From Thermoflavimicrobium dichotomicum (GTDB lineage Bacteria; Bacillota; Bacilli; Thermoactinomycetales; Thermoactinomycetaceae): 64,000 bases of DNA. The position numbers and the translations under genes were made by a program. Positions 16,057 through 24,217 of this stretch are shown here, piece after piece; positions within the stretch are counted from its first letter, which is position 1, and each line of letters starts with the position of its first letter. Under the pieces are notes generated by a model. The model had not been told where the DNA came from. It searched no databases and was given only the letters and a program-made list of their open reading frames with translations. The DNA is taken from the NCBI RefSeq assembly GCF_900114055.1, contig NZ_FORR01000003.1:62001-126000 (forward strand), given 5' to 3'.

Positions 16057-17476
16057 AAAAGTATTATGGGGACATATCACGGTTATTTCCATTGCACTCT
16101 TGATTTTATCTACCTTGTTAACCGTTATTCTTGAAAAAGTCTTTTACATGAATGAAGTCAGGGAATTAAGGAAAATCGGTGTTCCTTTAGCTCAACAAAC
16201 CAATGATTTAAAGCCGGTCGATTCGAAATTTATCGAAAGATTGGATCAATTGTTGAGATATAATCATATTTATCTCATGATTGTTGATCAAAACAATCAG
16301 CCGATTTTTGCCGGGAAAAAAGAGCTTGCTTTTTTACCGATGTTAAAAGATGTGTTTCAACAAAACAAGCATGGAAAAGTAGTGGAAGGACAAAGTGATT
16401 GGGGGAAACGAACCATAACTTGGATCATGGTTCCAAGAGGATCTGGAGAAAGTAAGGGAGCCATAATCCTTTTTTCCCCTGTTCAAGGGATGTTACAAGC
16501 ACTTCGGCGAACGCAAGTCGTGATCTGGATCGTTGCAGGTATTGCCCTTGTGGTGTCTTCTGTGATCAGTCGCTGGTTTTCCACTCATCTGGTTCAGAGG
16601 ATTCAGCGTTTACGGGCACTTACAAAAGAAATTCATCAAGGAAACTTCCAGACAAGAATCAAGGTGAAAGAGGAAGGAGCAGACGAGATTACTGCATTGG
16701 CGTTGGATTTTAACCAGATGGCTGAACACTTGTCTCAAACCCATGAAGAATTAAATCGCTTCGAGCAAAATCGCAGGCAATTTATAATGGATTTGTCACA
16801 TGAGCTACGTACACCTCTTACTTCGATTCGTGGATGGATTGAGGCCCTGCAAAAAGATTATATTCCCCAATCAGATAGAATGCGTGTTTACCAAAGCATG
16901 AAGAAAGAAATAGAAAGGCTCATTCGGCTCATTTATGAATTGATGGACCTTGAGAAAATCCGTTCTGGAAAGATCGAATTAAAAAAAGAAACACACTATA
17001 TACGTGACCTTTTTGAATTGGTGATCGATCAACTGGATTGGATGGCGGAGGAAAAAGGGATTGCCTTGAATATGGAACTCCCGGAAGAAGATGAGTTAGT
17101 GATATATGGTGATTATGATCGACTGCTACAAGTACTTGTGAATCTGGTGAAGAATGGAATTCAATTTACCGATCAAGGAGAAGTCCGAATGGGGGCGAAA
17201 CAGGAAAAAGATCAGACATTGATCTGGGTCCGTGATACAGGAGTGGGATTGGATCAAGAAGCGCTCAAACACATTTGGGAGCGGTTTTTTAAAGTAGATC
17301 CTTCACGAGCACGCTATGGTGGGGAAACAGGATTGGGACTGGCGATTGTGAAGCAACTGGTTGAAGCACACGGTGGTCAGATTGAGGTAGAGAGTCAGCC
17401 TGGAGCCGGTTCTACTTTTTATCTGCGATTCCCTCTTTCACCGGCTAATCATATTTCTGTCCAAGTTTTGTCATAG
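16028..17476 (+). CDS. Sensor histidine kinase
   Basis: About 480 residues: TM1 (WGHITVISIALLILSTLLTV), an extracellular sensor region, TM2 (VVIWIVAGIALVVSSV), HAMP (SRWFSTHLVQRIQRLRALTK), HisKA with phosphohistidine in FIMDLSHELRTPLTS, and HATPase with N box LVNLVKNGIQFT, G1 DTGVGLD and G2 GETGLGLAIVKQL. No PAS domain is seen. Start uncertain: TTG at 16028 or GTG at 16043, both overlapping the regulator gene. The ligand is unknown; the next gene encodes an exported protein that could be a target. Confidence 0.92.
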   Translation: MYQKKVSLFKKVLWGHITVISIALLILSTLLTVILEKVFYMNEVRELRKIGVPLAQQTNDLKPVDSKFIERLDQLLRYNHIYLMIVDQNNQPIFAGKKELAFLPMLKDVFQQNKHGKVVEGQSDWGKRTITWIMVPRGSGESKGAIILFSPVQGMLQALRRTQVVIWIVAGIALVVSSVISRWFSTHLVQRIQRLRALTKEIHQGNFQTRIKVKEEGADEITALALDFNQMAEHLSQTHEELNRFEQNRRQFIMDLSHELRTPLTSIRGWIEALQKDYIPQSDRMRVYQSMKKEIERLIRLIYELMDLEKIRSGKIELKKETHYIRDLFELVIDQLDWMAEEKGIALNMELPEEDELVIYGDYDRLLQVLVNLVKNGIQFTDQGEVRMGAKQEKDQTLIWVRDTGVGLDQEALKHIWERFFKVDPSRARYGGETGLGLAIVKQLVEAHGGQIEVESQPGAGSTFYLRFPLSPANHISVQVLS

Positions 17477-17523
17477 ATTTACGTTAATCTGGTTGTAGCA
17501 AGAAGAAAAAGGAGGATGGATTG

Positions 17524-18222
17524 ATGAAAAAAGTGCTAGGTTTCCTGGCAGTTACATTAGTGGGTGGGGTTCTTTTCACAGTAAGCCCAATCAGTTGGGC
17601 GAATAACCAAGTAACTACGGCAAAACAGCATGTCAGCAAACAGGAGAAAAAAGAGCAAAGAAAAGAAGAGGTGGCGAAAAAAATCGCGGATTACTTGGGG
17701 ATTTCCAAAGAGGAAGTAACCGTGCTAATGAAAAAGGAGCGTCATCTGGTCGTTGCCGCTGTTATCTCAAAGTTAAGCAAACAGCCCATTGGAAAAGTAG
17801 TGGAGGCAAAGAAGACAGAGAAAACATGGAAGAAAGTGGCTGAGAAATACAAGATTGATCGGAAGCAGATCAAGCAAGAGATTCACAAGTTATTTCCTGA
17901 TATTAGGAAAGGAAAACAACTCTTTCACAAGCAGCCCAAAAAAGTCTTTGATTTGATTGCTTCATACTTGGGAGTAAAAAAAGATGAGGTTGTACTGATT
18001 TGGAGTAACAACAAGATTCATGCCCATGGAATTGTCAAAGCAGCCATGATTGCCAAAGTCAGTGGAAAATCACTGGAAGAAGTTGTGAAACTCAAACAAG
18101 AAAAGAAAACTTGGAAAGAAGTAGCTGCTGCACTTAATGTGAAACCGGAACAATTAAAAGCAGAAGCTAAAAAGCTAAAAGAACAGCTAAAGAAAAAAGG
18201 GAAAGAAAATAAAAATCAATGA
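17524..18222 (+). CDS. Exported lysine-rich protein with internal duplication
   Basis: 232-aa protein with a signal peptide (MKKVLGFLAVTLVGGVLFTV, likely cut after ISWA). The mature part holds two related units of about 75 residues: unit 1 KKIADYLGISKEEV to KTWKKVAEKYKID, unit 2 DLIASYLGVKKDEV to KTWKEVAAALNVK. Both contain a V-A-A or K-A-A helix, a KTWK motif and a final K-Q-x-K-x-E helix. The C-terminus is strongly basic. ATG at 17524 follows AAAAAGGAGG. No known family was recognised. The position 47 nt behind a histidine kinase suggests linked expression. Confidence 0.72.
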   Translation: MKKVLGFLAVTLVGGVLFTVSPISWANNQVTTAKQHVSKQEKKEQRKEEVAKKIADYLGISKEEVTVLMKKERHLVVAAVISKLSKQPIGKVVEAKKTEKTWKKVAEKYKIDRKQIKQEIHKLFPDIRKGKQLFHKQPKKVFDLIASYLGVKKDEVVLIWSNNKIHAHGIVKAAMIAKVSGKSLEEVVKLKQEKKTWKEVAAALNVKPEQLKAEAKKLKEQLKKKGKENKNQ

Positions 18223-18237
18223 AAATAAAGGATGAGA

Positions 18238-18281
18238 CGGAGATATCCTTCTGACGAAGAGAGGGGTATCTCTGTTTTTTT
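18238..18281 (+). terminator. Intrinsic terminator (imperfect stem)
   Basis: CGGAGATATCC pairs with GGGTATCTCTG with one mismatch, followed by TTTTTTT. It ends the two-component/exported protein unit. Confidence 0.7.
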
Positions 18282-18407
18282 AATGATTTCGCCGGCAAAA
18301 GCTCGAAGTACTGAAGGATGTAGTATAGGGGCGATTTAATTAGAATAGAAAAACAATCTCTTATTTAGATGAATGTTCGCCACCCAAACAATGGGGTGGC
18401 GATATCA

Positions 18408-19490
18408 TCAAAATCCTTGTAAAGTTGTCCAAACTTCCAGTTTCGTTTGCACTTTGCGGATGACTTCATCGGTAAATTCAGTGGTGGTTGCGCTACCTCC
18501 GAGATCAGCTGTACGAATTCCTTCTCGAACCGCTTCAATGGTTGATTCGTAAATAGCGCGCGATGCGGCTATTGCTTTTTTATCATCCATATAAGTAAGG
18601 AGAGAGGCACCAGCCAGAATCATGGCCATTGGGTTTGCGATATTTTTACCAAATAAGGATGGGGCTGTTCCATGTGGTGCTTCAGCCATAATGACTTTCG
18701 GATTAAAGTCATCATCAAAGCTCATTAAGATGGATTCGGAACCGGCGATAGAGCCGAATAGTTGCAATACCATATCGCTCAAGCAGTCCCCATCGCGGTT
18801 GAGAGCGGGAATCACCAGTGGCTCACCCGAGCTGTTGAGTAACAGTGCGTAGGTGGCATCGATGAGCTGTGGCTCATACCGAACTTCTGGATGGCGTTTG
18901 CTCGCTTCATCCATTTCTTCTTTTAGCATTCCCTCGTAAACCGGGCTCACCGTATATTTGGGACCGCCAAACACTTTGGCATTCGTTCTCTTGGCATGAC
19001 GAAAAGCGAACTCAGCCACTGCTCGGCAGGTTTTGCGATCAATGGTTTCGGTACGATAAGCAATCTCGCTTAACCCTTCGCCTTCACGCCATTCTTTGGC
19101 ACCATAAGCATCCCCAACAGCCATTCGAATGACCGAGATCGGAGAAAAGGCGCCTGCTACCGGGCGAACACCTGGAATGCGACGACCCGTACGGATAATT
19201 ACTTTTCCATCGATTTCTCGACGTAAAATAGCATTGGGGCTACCTACATCCCCAGCTTCTTCTGGAGTGATGGTAGCAGCTTTTAATCCAAAGCCGGTGC
19301 GTTTCATGGCTTTTGCTGCATCATATACCACCTGGTTTTTGGTTGCCCGGCGGTTTTCCAGGCTCAGATCAAAGAACTGAAAGTCGAGGTCTACGCCGAT
19401 CACACTGGGATCGAGAACACGTAAAGCTTCTTCCAGCAGTTCTTGCCCCGTTTGATCACCTTTCATAACGACGATTGATTTTGTGTTCAA
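18408..19490 (-). CDS. Isocitrate/isopropylmalate dehydrogenase family protein (atypical)
   Basis: 360-aa beta-decarboxylating dehydrogenase. Recognisable parts: GDQTGQEL, the Arg-rich RTGRRIPGVRP, metal-ligand-type NRDGDCLSDM and the nucleotide loop AEAPHGTAPSLFGKNIANP. GDCLSD in place of the usual GDILSD, plus a TRAATKNQ-like early region, sets it apart from ordinary Icd and LeuB, so substrate and cofactor are uncertain. The TTG start at 19490 has GGTGAG five nt upstream; in-frame codons up to 19517 lack an SD. It is a single-gene unit. Confidence 0.82.
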   Translation of the reverse strand: MNTKSIVVMKGDQTGQELLEEALRVLDPSVIGVDLDFQFFDLSLENRRATKNQVVYDAAKAMKRTGFGLKAATITPEEAGDVGSPNAILRREIDGKVIIRTGRRIPGVRPVAGAFSPISVIRMAVGDAYGAKEWREGEGLSEIAYRTETIDRKTCRAVAEFAFRHAKRTNAKVFGGPKYTVSPVYEGMLKEEMDEASKRHPEVRYEPQLIDATYALLLNSSGEPLVIPALNRDGDCLSDMVLQLFGSIAGSESILMSFDDDFNPKVIMAEAPHGTAPSLFGKNIANPMAMILAGASLLTYMDDKKAIAASRAIYESTIEAVREGIRTADLGGSATTTEFTDEVIRKVQTKLEVWTTLQGF

Positions 19491-19793
19491 TGTACTCACC
19501 TCACCAGATATACACAAGATCCATACCTATTATACTTTAGTAATAAATGGTTAACTAGCGGTAGAAGATTTAGACATATAGAAAATGAGATTGTCGAAAG
19601 TTTCCAATAAGGTCTGAAACCCGTTCGTACTCCGTTATTTTTTGTACAATGAATCCATCTGGATGGAAGGAATCCGATTTTGATATGGATATCTTTTGTT
19701 TATAAATCACTTTCCACCCCTTTTTAGCATGATATGGAAATATCTTTCATATTTAATTAAAAAGAAAATGTTTGAATAGCTTTGTTATTCGTT
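19491..19793. other. Intergenic region, 303 bases
   Basis: No gene recognised. A TATAAT on the minus strand near 19530 may be the -10 of the dehydrogenase gene. The rest is AT-rich with no strong stem-loop. Confidence 0.5.
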
Positions 19794-20852
19794 TTATGTA
19801 CTGTTTTTCAGATGCAGCATTTTGGAATAAATTCGTGAGAGGATGATAGCCCGTAAACGAACCAGCTCTGGATAATTGTAGAAAAAAGCGATTTTCTCTT
19901 CTTTAATCGATGTCGGCTGTTTATGTTTGGTAAAGATAAAGTATGTCCACGATTCAGCCAGATCTTCTTCGATATGATAGGTAGCATAATCGGTGACAAA
20001 CTGATCTTTATGTTTTTCATAAAATGACAATAAATGTTCAGGACTTTCCTGTACCTGGTATTTCTTCCACTCGTCCATCATATTTACCCAAAAACGTTGA
20101 TAGAAGGCGTTGATATAGGATTGTGGATGACTGCATCCTTGTTGTTCATCGAAATAGTGTGGACTGCATTCTTCTTTTAGTTGTTGAATCTGTTGTTGAT
20201 CTTTTGGTAACTTTTTGTTCAATGGCAGTTGTTTTTCATTTAATGTAAGAAGATGTCCAAATTCGTGGATCAGCGTAGAAATTAAAAGTTTGGGATGGTC
20301 TGAATCAACGAAATCAAGATGTAAAGCCCATTTGCGACGATCCTGTTCATCTTGGTGAACTTCAGCCAGTTCCCCATTTAAACCATCTGTAAAGACATGA
20401 AACTGATGAACCATTTTCCTTTCATCCAGAGGGATAATATCTGAAAACATGTGCCATATTTTTTTTAGTTTGGGTAAATCGGATGGTACATTTACCTGCT
20501 TGATACGGGGGTTCTCCAATTTTCCATTGATTACATCAAATGATGCGATCTCTTTAAACGTTTCTTCTTTACGTATTTCACTTGTTTCTTCCAAAAAGCT
20601 GCCAAATTCGTTTTCCAATTTCTCCAGAATTTGATCTCCCTGTTTGATACACTGATCACCATTACAGTTGATCTGCTGATAACAAATTTCCTCTTTTTTA
20701 TCAAATGTTTCTCCTGGTAAACATAATGGTTTTTCTGGTTCTTGCAGGAGTTTTTCCATTGCTTTTGTATATTTGGTGTCAAAATAGATCTGATTGCATG
20801 AGGGCAGGAAGAAAAGGACAACAAGGAGACTTATTGTTTTTAAGTACTTCAT
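19794..20852 (-). CDS. Putative zinc metallopeptidase lipoprotein
   Basis: 352-aa exported lipoprotein: a signal with hydrophobic ISLLVVLFFL and lipobox LPSC (Cys19). The zinc-binding motif HEFGH lies in STLIHEFGHLLTLN, about two thirds in, with a later Glu-rich segment EEDLAESWTYFIF that may provide the third ligand. Cys residues in CLPGETFDKKEEICYQQINC could form disulfides. No specific peptidase family was named. It is divergent from brxC; the SD is weak. Confidence 0.72.
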   Translation of the reverse strand: MKYLKTISLLVVLFFLPSCNQIYFDTKYTKAMEKLLQEPEKPLCLPGETFDKKEEICYQQINCNGDQCIKQGDQILEKLENEFGSFLEETSEIRKEETFKEIASFDVINGKLENPRIKQVNVPSDLPKLKKIWHMFSDIIPLDERKMVHQFHVFTDGLNGELAEVHQDEQDRRKWALHLDFVDSDHPKLLISTLIHEFGHLLTLNEKQLPLNKKLPKDQQQIQQLKEECSPHYFDEQQGCSHPQSYINAFYQRFWVNMMDEWKKYQVQESPEHLLSFYEKHKDQFVTDYATYHIEEDLAESWTYFIFTKHKQPTSIKEEKIAFFYNYPELVRLRAIILSRIYSKMLHLKNST

Positions 20853-20961
20853 TTGGATGATGTTTTCCCCTATGCGTAAGGGGAAAATTATGCCACACTC
20901 CTCCTTTATGTTAAAATAGACTTGATATAAATAATCATCAATGGAACCAAAGGAGACGATG

Positions 20962-21315
20962 ATGGAAACTTTTGCTTTAATTACGGATTTGGAAGCATTG
21001 GAGCAGTTAATGGTTCATTCAAAGGAACAGCCTGTCCTTATTTTTAAGCATAGCACAGCTTGCCCGGTTAGTGCGCAAGCATATCGTGAACTGAAAGAGT
21101 TTAGTGAATGGATTGACTTGGATGAATTAACCATTCGTGTTGTTCATGTCATTGAAAATCGCCCTGTTTCCAATGAAATTGCTGATCGCTTTGGGATTAA
21201 GCATGAATCACCCCAGGCTTTTTTGATAAAGGATGAGCAGGTATATTGGCACGCATCCCACTTTCACATCACCAAATATGCTTTGCTTTCAGCTTATAAT
21301 CAGATAAGACCTTAG
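20962..21315 (+). CDS. brxC: Monothiol bacilliredoxin BrxC (YtxJ)
   Basis: 117-aa thioredoxin-fold protein with the family motif KHSTACPVSAQAYRE, in which the single active Cys of TCPxS-type proteins removes bacillithiol from mixed disulfides, and the later cis-Pro segment ESPQAFLI. ATG at 20962 follows AAAGGAG; an ATG one codon before is also possible. In B. subtilis ytxJ lies close to aroA and ccpA, as here (1.5 and 4.6 kb downstream). Confidence 0.9.
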   Translation: METFALITDLEALEQLMVHSKEQPVLIFKHSTACPVSAQAYRELKEFSEWIDLDELTIRVVHVIENRPVSNEIADRFGIKHESPQAFLIKDEQVYWHASHFHITKYALLSAYNQIRP

Positions 21316-21535
21316 CCGAATTTTCAGCTTTATTGGTAGAGCTGGAAAAATCCAGGAAAGGGAGGTTGCTACGTAAGTCAGCTGTTTGAGTCAGCTGATC
21401 TGTACGGCAGAACATGTCGGAATTTACGCCTTCGGAGTGCTTTACCAAACAGGAGTAGCTGTTTTGGCGAAACTGGGCACGATGAACAAGGAAGAAAACA
21501 ACGTTTGTATCTGTTGTTTTCCGTAGCAGTCAATT

Positions 21536-22081
21536 ATGGTATCCAAAGATACAGGCAAATTTTTATGGAAAAGTGTTGGTGATGAGTTTTTAGAACGTTT
21601 ACAACAACATCAACGATACCTCTTCCATTTGGCTTTACGTCTTACTGGTAATGCAGAGGATGCCAAAGATCTGACACAGGAAACATTATGGCAAGCTCAT
21701 CGAAAATCGGATAAGTATGTGTATGAAAAATCGCTCAAAGCTTGGCTTAGGACAATGATGACCAATCGCTTCCGTGATCAGAAAAGAAAAAAGAGCTTAA
21801 ATCTGGTTACCTTGGATGATGCCTTTATTCAATCCGATCCTCCTCCATCCCTACATATGTCTTCAGTGGAAGAACAGGTAGAACAAAAATTGTTATTGGA
21901 AAAAGTAAAGCAGGAAATTGATGCATTACCTGATATATATCGGCGTGTGATTATTTTGCGTCACTATCATGGACTTTCTTATGCTGAAATCAGCAAGGAA
22001 TTGAATATCCCTGAAGGTACGGTGAAAACACAATTGTTTCGCGCCCGTAAGTTATTAAAAGATCGCTTATCCAGGAAGTGA
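21536..22081 (+). CDS. ECF-type RNA polymerase sigma factor
   Basis: 181-aa sigma-70 family protein with region 2 (ALRLTGNAEDAKDLTQETLW, AWLRTMMTNRFRD) and region 4 (LPDIYRRVIILRHYHGLSYA, then NIPEGTVKTQLFRAR). The downstream gene encodes a zinc-finger membrane protein, so this is a sigma/anti-sigma pair. No good SD precedes ATG 21536, and an in-frame TAG four codons earlier excludes a longer product. The 220-nt gap before it holds a GTCAGCTG direct repeat but no gene. Confidence 0.9.
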   Translation: MVSKDTGKFLWKSVGDEFLERLQQHQRYLFHLALRLTGNAEDAKDLTQETLWQAHRKSDKYVYEKSLKAWLRTMMTNRFRDQKRKKSLNLVTLDDAFIQSDPPPSLHMSSVEEQVEQKLLLEKVKQEIDALPDIYRRVIILRHYHGLSYAEISKELNIPEGTVKTQLFRARKLLKDRLSRK

Positions 22082-22113
22082 TCGTGAAATTTAGGTGAAA
22101 GGCAGTTGACTGA

Positions 22114-22767
22114 ATGATGTCGTTGTGTAAAGAAATGGAACACCTCATTCAGTTATACTTCGATGAAGAAATCAACGAAGCAGATTCCATAAAATTAAAA
22201 GACCATCTTACTGGCTGCCCGAAATGTCGTGCTGACTTTTTTGACATGGCTGGTTTGATTAGGGAGTTGGAGACCATTGGAGATGAAGAGAGGCGTCGAC
22301 AAAGGCGTGTCTTTTTTCCGGTAAAATGGGCTATGATTTGCTTTACGCTTGTTTTGTGTATATCCGTATCTCTACGGTCTGGATATCCAACATGGAAATT
22401 TCGGATGTTACAGGAAAAGAGTTCCCAATATGTGGCGGACAAACGAATCCATCTCCGAGAACCAATGGTTTCTGTCAGGTATAATACGAAGGATTGTGTA
22501 CAAAAAGTCCATTACATCCAAGACTTTGAGAGAAAACCGTGTTTATTTACTTGGACCCAAAGAAAGAAATCAGGTCTTTGGCAAACGAATCAGCTTGTGA
22601 TCATTAAGGTTCCAGACCGTCAATCATTAGAAGCTGTGTTGTTATTGATGGGCATTCATATGAATACAGCAGAAATTGGACAAAAAAATGTCAAATTTCC
22701 TGCTTCATTTAGGATTAAAGCTGGGAAAAAACCAGAAATCCAACCTATTTATGATCCTTTGGAATAA
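22114..22767 (+). CDS. Anti-sigma factor, zinc-finger (zf-HC2) type
   Basis: 217-aa protein: an N-terminal anti-sigma zinc motif with His31, Cys35 and Cys38 (DHLTGCPKCRADF), one transmembrane segment at about 69-85 (WAMICFTLVLCISVSL), and an extracytoplasmic C-terminal sensor domain of about 130 residues with no known match. It directly follows the sigma gene (32-nt gap) and probably binds it at the membrane, releasing it on an outside signal. Confidence 0.85.
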   Translation: MMSLCKEMEHLIQLYFDEEINEADSIKLKDHLTGCPKCRADFFDMAGLIRELETIGDEERRRQRRVFFPVKWAMICFTLVLCISVSLRSGYPTWKFRMLQEKSSQYVADKRIHLREPMVSVRYNTKDCVQKVHYIQDFERKPCLFTWTQRKKSGLWQTNQLVIIKVPDRQSLEAVLLLMGIHMNTAEIGQKNVKFPASFRIKAGKKPEIQPIYDPLE

Positions 22768-22839
22768 AAAGGTAGTGACAGGAAAAAAGATTTTAGTTAT
22801 AATATCCAAAACTTTCTTATTAGAGATGAGGTAGTACAA

Positions 22840-23922
22840 ATGAGTGAGCATTTGCTTGATGAGTTACGCCAACGGTTAGATGACATTAACCTTCAATTAT
22901 TAGAATTATTGAATAAAAGGGCAGCGTTGGTAAAAGAGCTGGGAGAAGTGAAGAAGAAGAGTGGAGTCAAAAAGTTTGACCCTGTCCGTGAAAAAGAGAT
23001 GTTGGATCGTCTGGTTCAGCAAAATCAGGGTCCATTCGATGATCAAACGATTCGCTACTTATTTAAACAGATATTTAAAGCCTCATTACAGTTACAGGTA
23101 GATGATCATAAAAAAGCGCTATTGGTTAGCCGGAAGCGTCAATCTGAAAATACGGTGATTCAGCTGGGAGAAGTTGCAATCGGTGCTGGCTCCAGTTCGA
23201 TTATTGCTGGTCCATGTTCAGTTGAATCCTACGAGCAAGTTTATGAAGTAGCCAAAGCTTTGAAAGAACAAGGAGTCAAGCTGCTTCGAGGTGGTGCGTT
23301 CAAGCCACGAACCTCCCCATATGATTTCCAAGGGTTAGGGGAAGAAGGACTGAAAATTTTACGTGAAGTTGCAGACGAATTTGGACTCAAAGTCATCAGC
23401 GAAATTGTGAATCCCAGTGATATCGAGATGGCCGTTCGCTATGTGGATGTGATACAAATTGGTGCACGTAACATGCAAAATTTTGAACTGTTAAAAGCGG
23501 CTGGTTCTGTTAACACGCCTGTACTGTTAAAACGTGGTTTATCCGCAACGATGGAAGAATTTATGTTTGCAGCTGAATACATCTTATCGCGCGGAAATAC
23601 CCAAGTCATGTTATGTGAACGGGGAATCCGTACGTATGAAAAATGGACCCGAAATACTCTGGATATTTCTGCTGTTCCAATCTTAAAAAATGAATCACAT
23701 TTACCTGTCTTTGTGGATGTAACTCATGCTACTGGACGCCGGGATATTTTACTTCCATGTGCCAAAGCCGCACTTGCTGCTGGAGCAGATGGAGTCATGC
23801 TGGAAGTACATCCAAATCCAGCTGTCGCCTTGTCCGATGCCAGACAGCAAATCGATATTCCTTCTTTTGTACAATTTATGGAAGAGTTACGTGCTTCCCA
23901 GTTATTCCGTGAAGAGAAATAG
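22840..23922 (+). CDS. aroA: Bifunctional DAHP synthase / chorismate mutase
   Basis: 360-aa enzyme of aromatic amino-acid synthesis. Residues 1-90 form an AroQ-type chorismate mutase ([20 protein letters not shown]). Residues 105-350 form the DAHP synthase barrel ([48 protein letters not shown]), which condenses PEP and erythrose-4-phosphate. In Bacilli the N-terminal mutase mediates feedback inhibition by prephenate or chorismate. The start is ATG after GAGGTAG. Confidence 0.96.
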   Translation: MSEHLLDELRQRLDDINLQLLELLNKRAALVKELGEVKKKSGVKKFDPVREKEMLDRLVQQNQGPFDDQTIRYLFKQIFKASLQLQVDDHKKALLVSRKRQSENTVIQLGEVAIGAGSSSIIAGPCSVESYEQVYEVAKALKEQGVKLLRGGAFKPRTSPYDFQGLGEEGLKILREVADEFGLKVISEIVNPSDIEMAVRYVDVIQIGARNMQNFELLKAAGSVNTPVLLKRGLSATMEEFMFAAEYILSRGNTQVMLCERGIRTYEKWTRNTLDISAVPILKNESHLPVFVDVTHATGRRDILLPCAKAALAAGADGVMLEVHPNPAVALSDARQQIDIPSFVQFMEELRASQLFREEK

Positions 23923-24007
23923 TATGATCAAATCCTAATGGAGTCAATCCTGACGAGACAAAAGTCATGTTGGGAGAAAAAAACAATTCCAAAGCGATAT
24001 GTAATTC

Positions 24008-24083
24008 CCCTTCGTTCTCTCTGGATGAAAAAGCATTGCAGGTTAAATGGTTTTGACAGAGAGGAATGAAGGGATCTTTTTTG
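24008..24083 (+). terminator. Intrinsic terminator of aroA
   Basis: Long arms CCCTTCGTTCTCTCTG and CAGAGAGGAATGAAGGG pair with one bulge around a loop of about 33 nt, followed by TTTTTT. The remaining 23923-24217 region shows no gene. Confidence 0.7.
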
Positions 24084-24217
24084 TTTCGTTTTGATTCTGG
24101 ATCAGGAAGAAGCGTGATGAAATTGTTAAAACATCTCTTTCTTCCTCGTCTTTTTTTAGTAAAATTTGATATGATGGAATCACCATCTTCTTGTTAAAGA
24201 GCAAGGAGGAAATATCA

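Noticed and set aside
21316-21535. Riboswitch or known small RNA before the sigma gene
   Set aside because: No motif of purine, TPP, SAM, cobalamin, c-di-GMP, c-di-AMP, ZTP or T-box type was found; only a short direct repeat.
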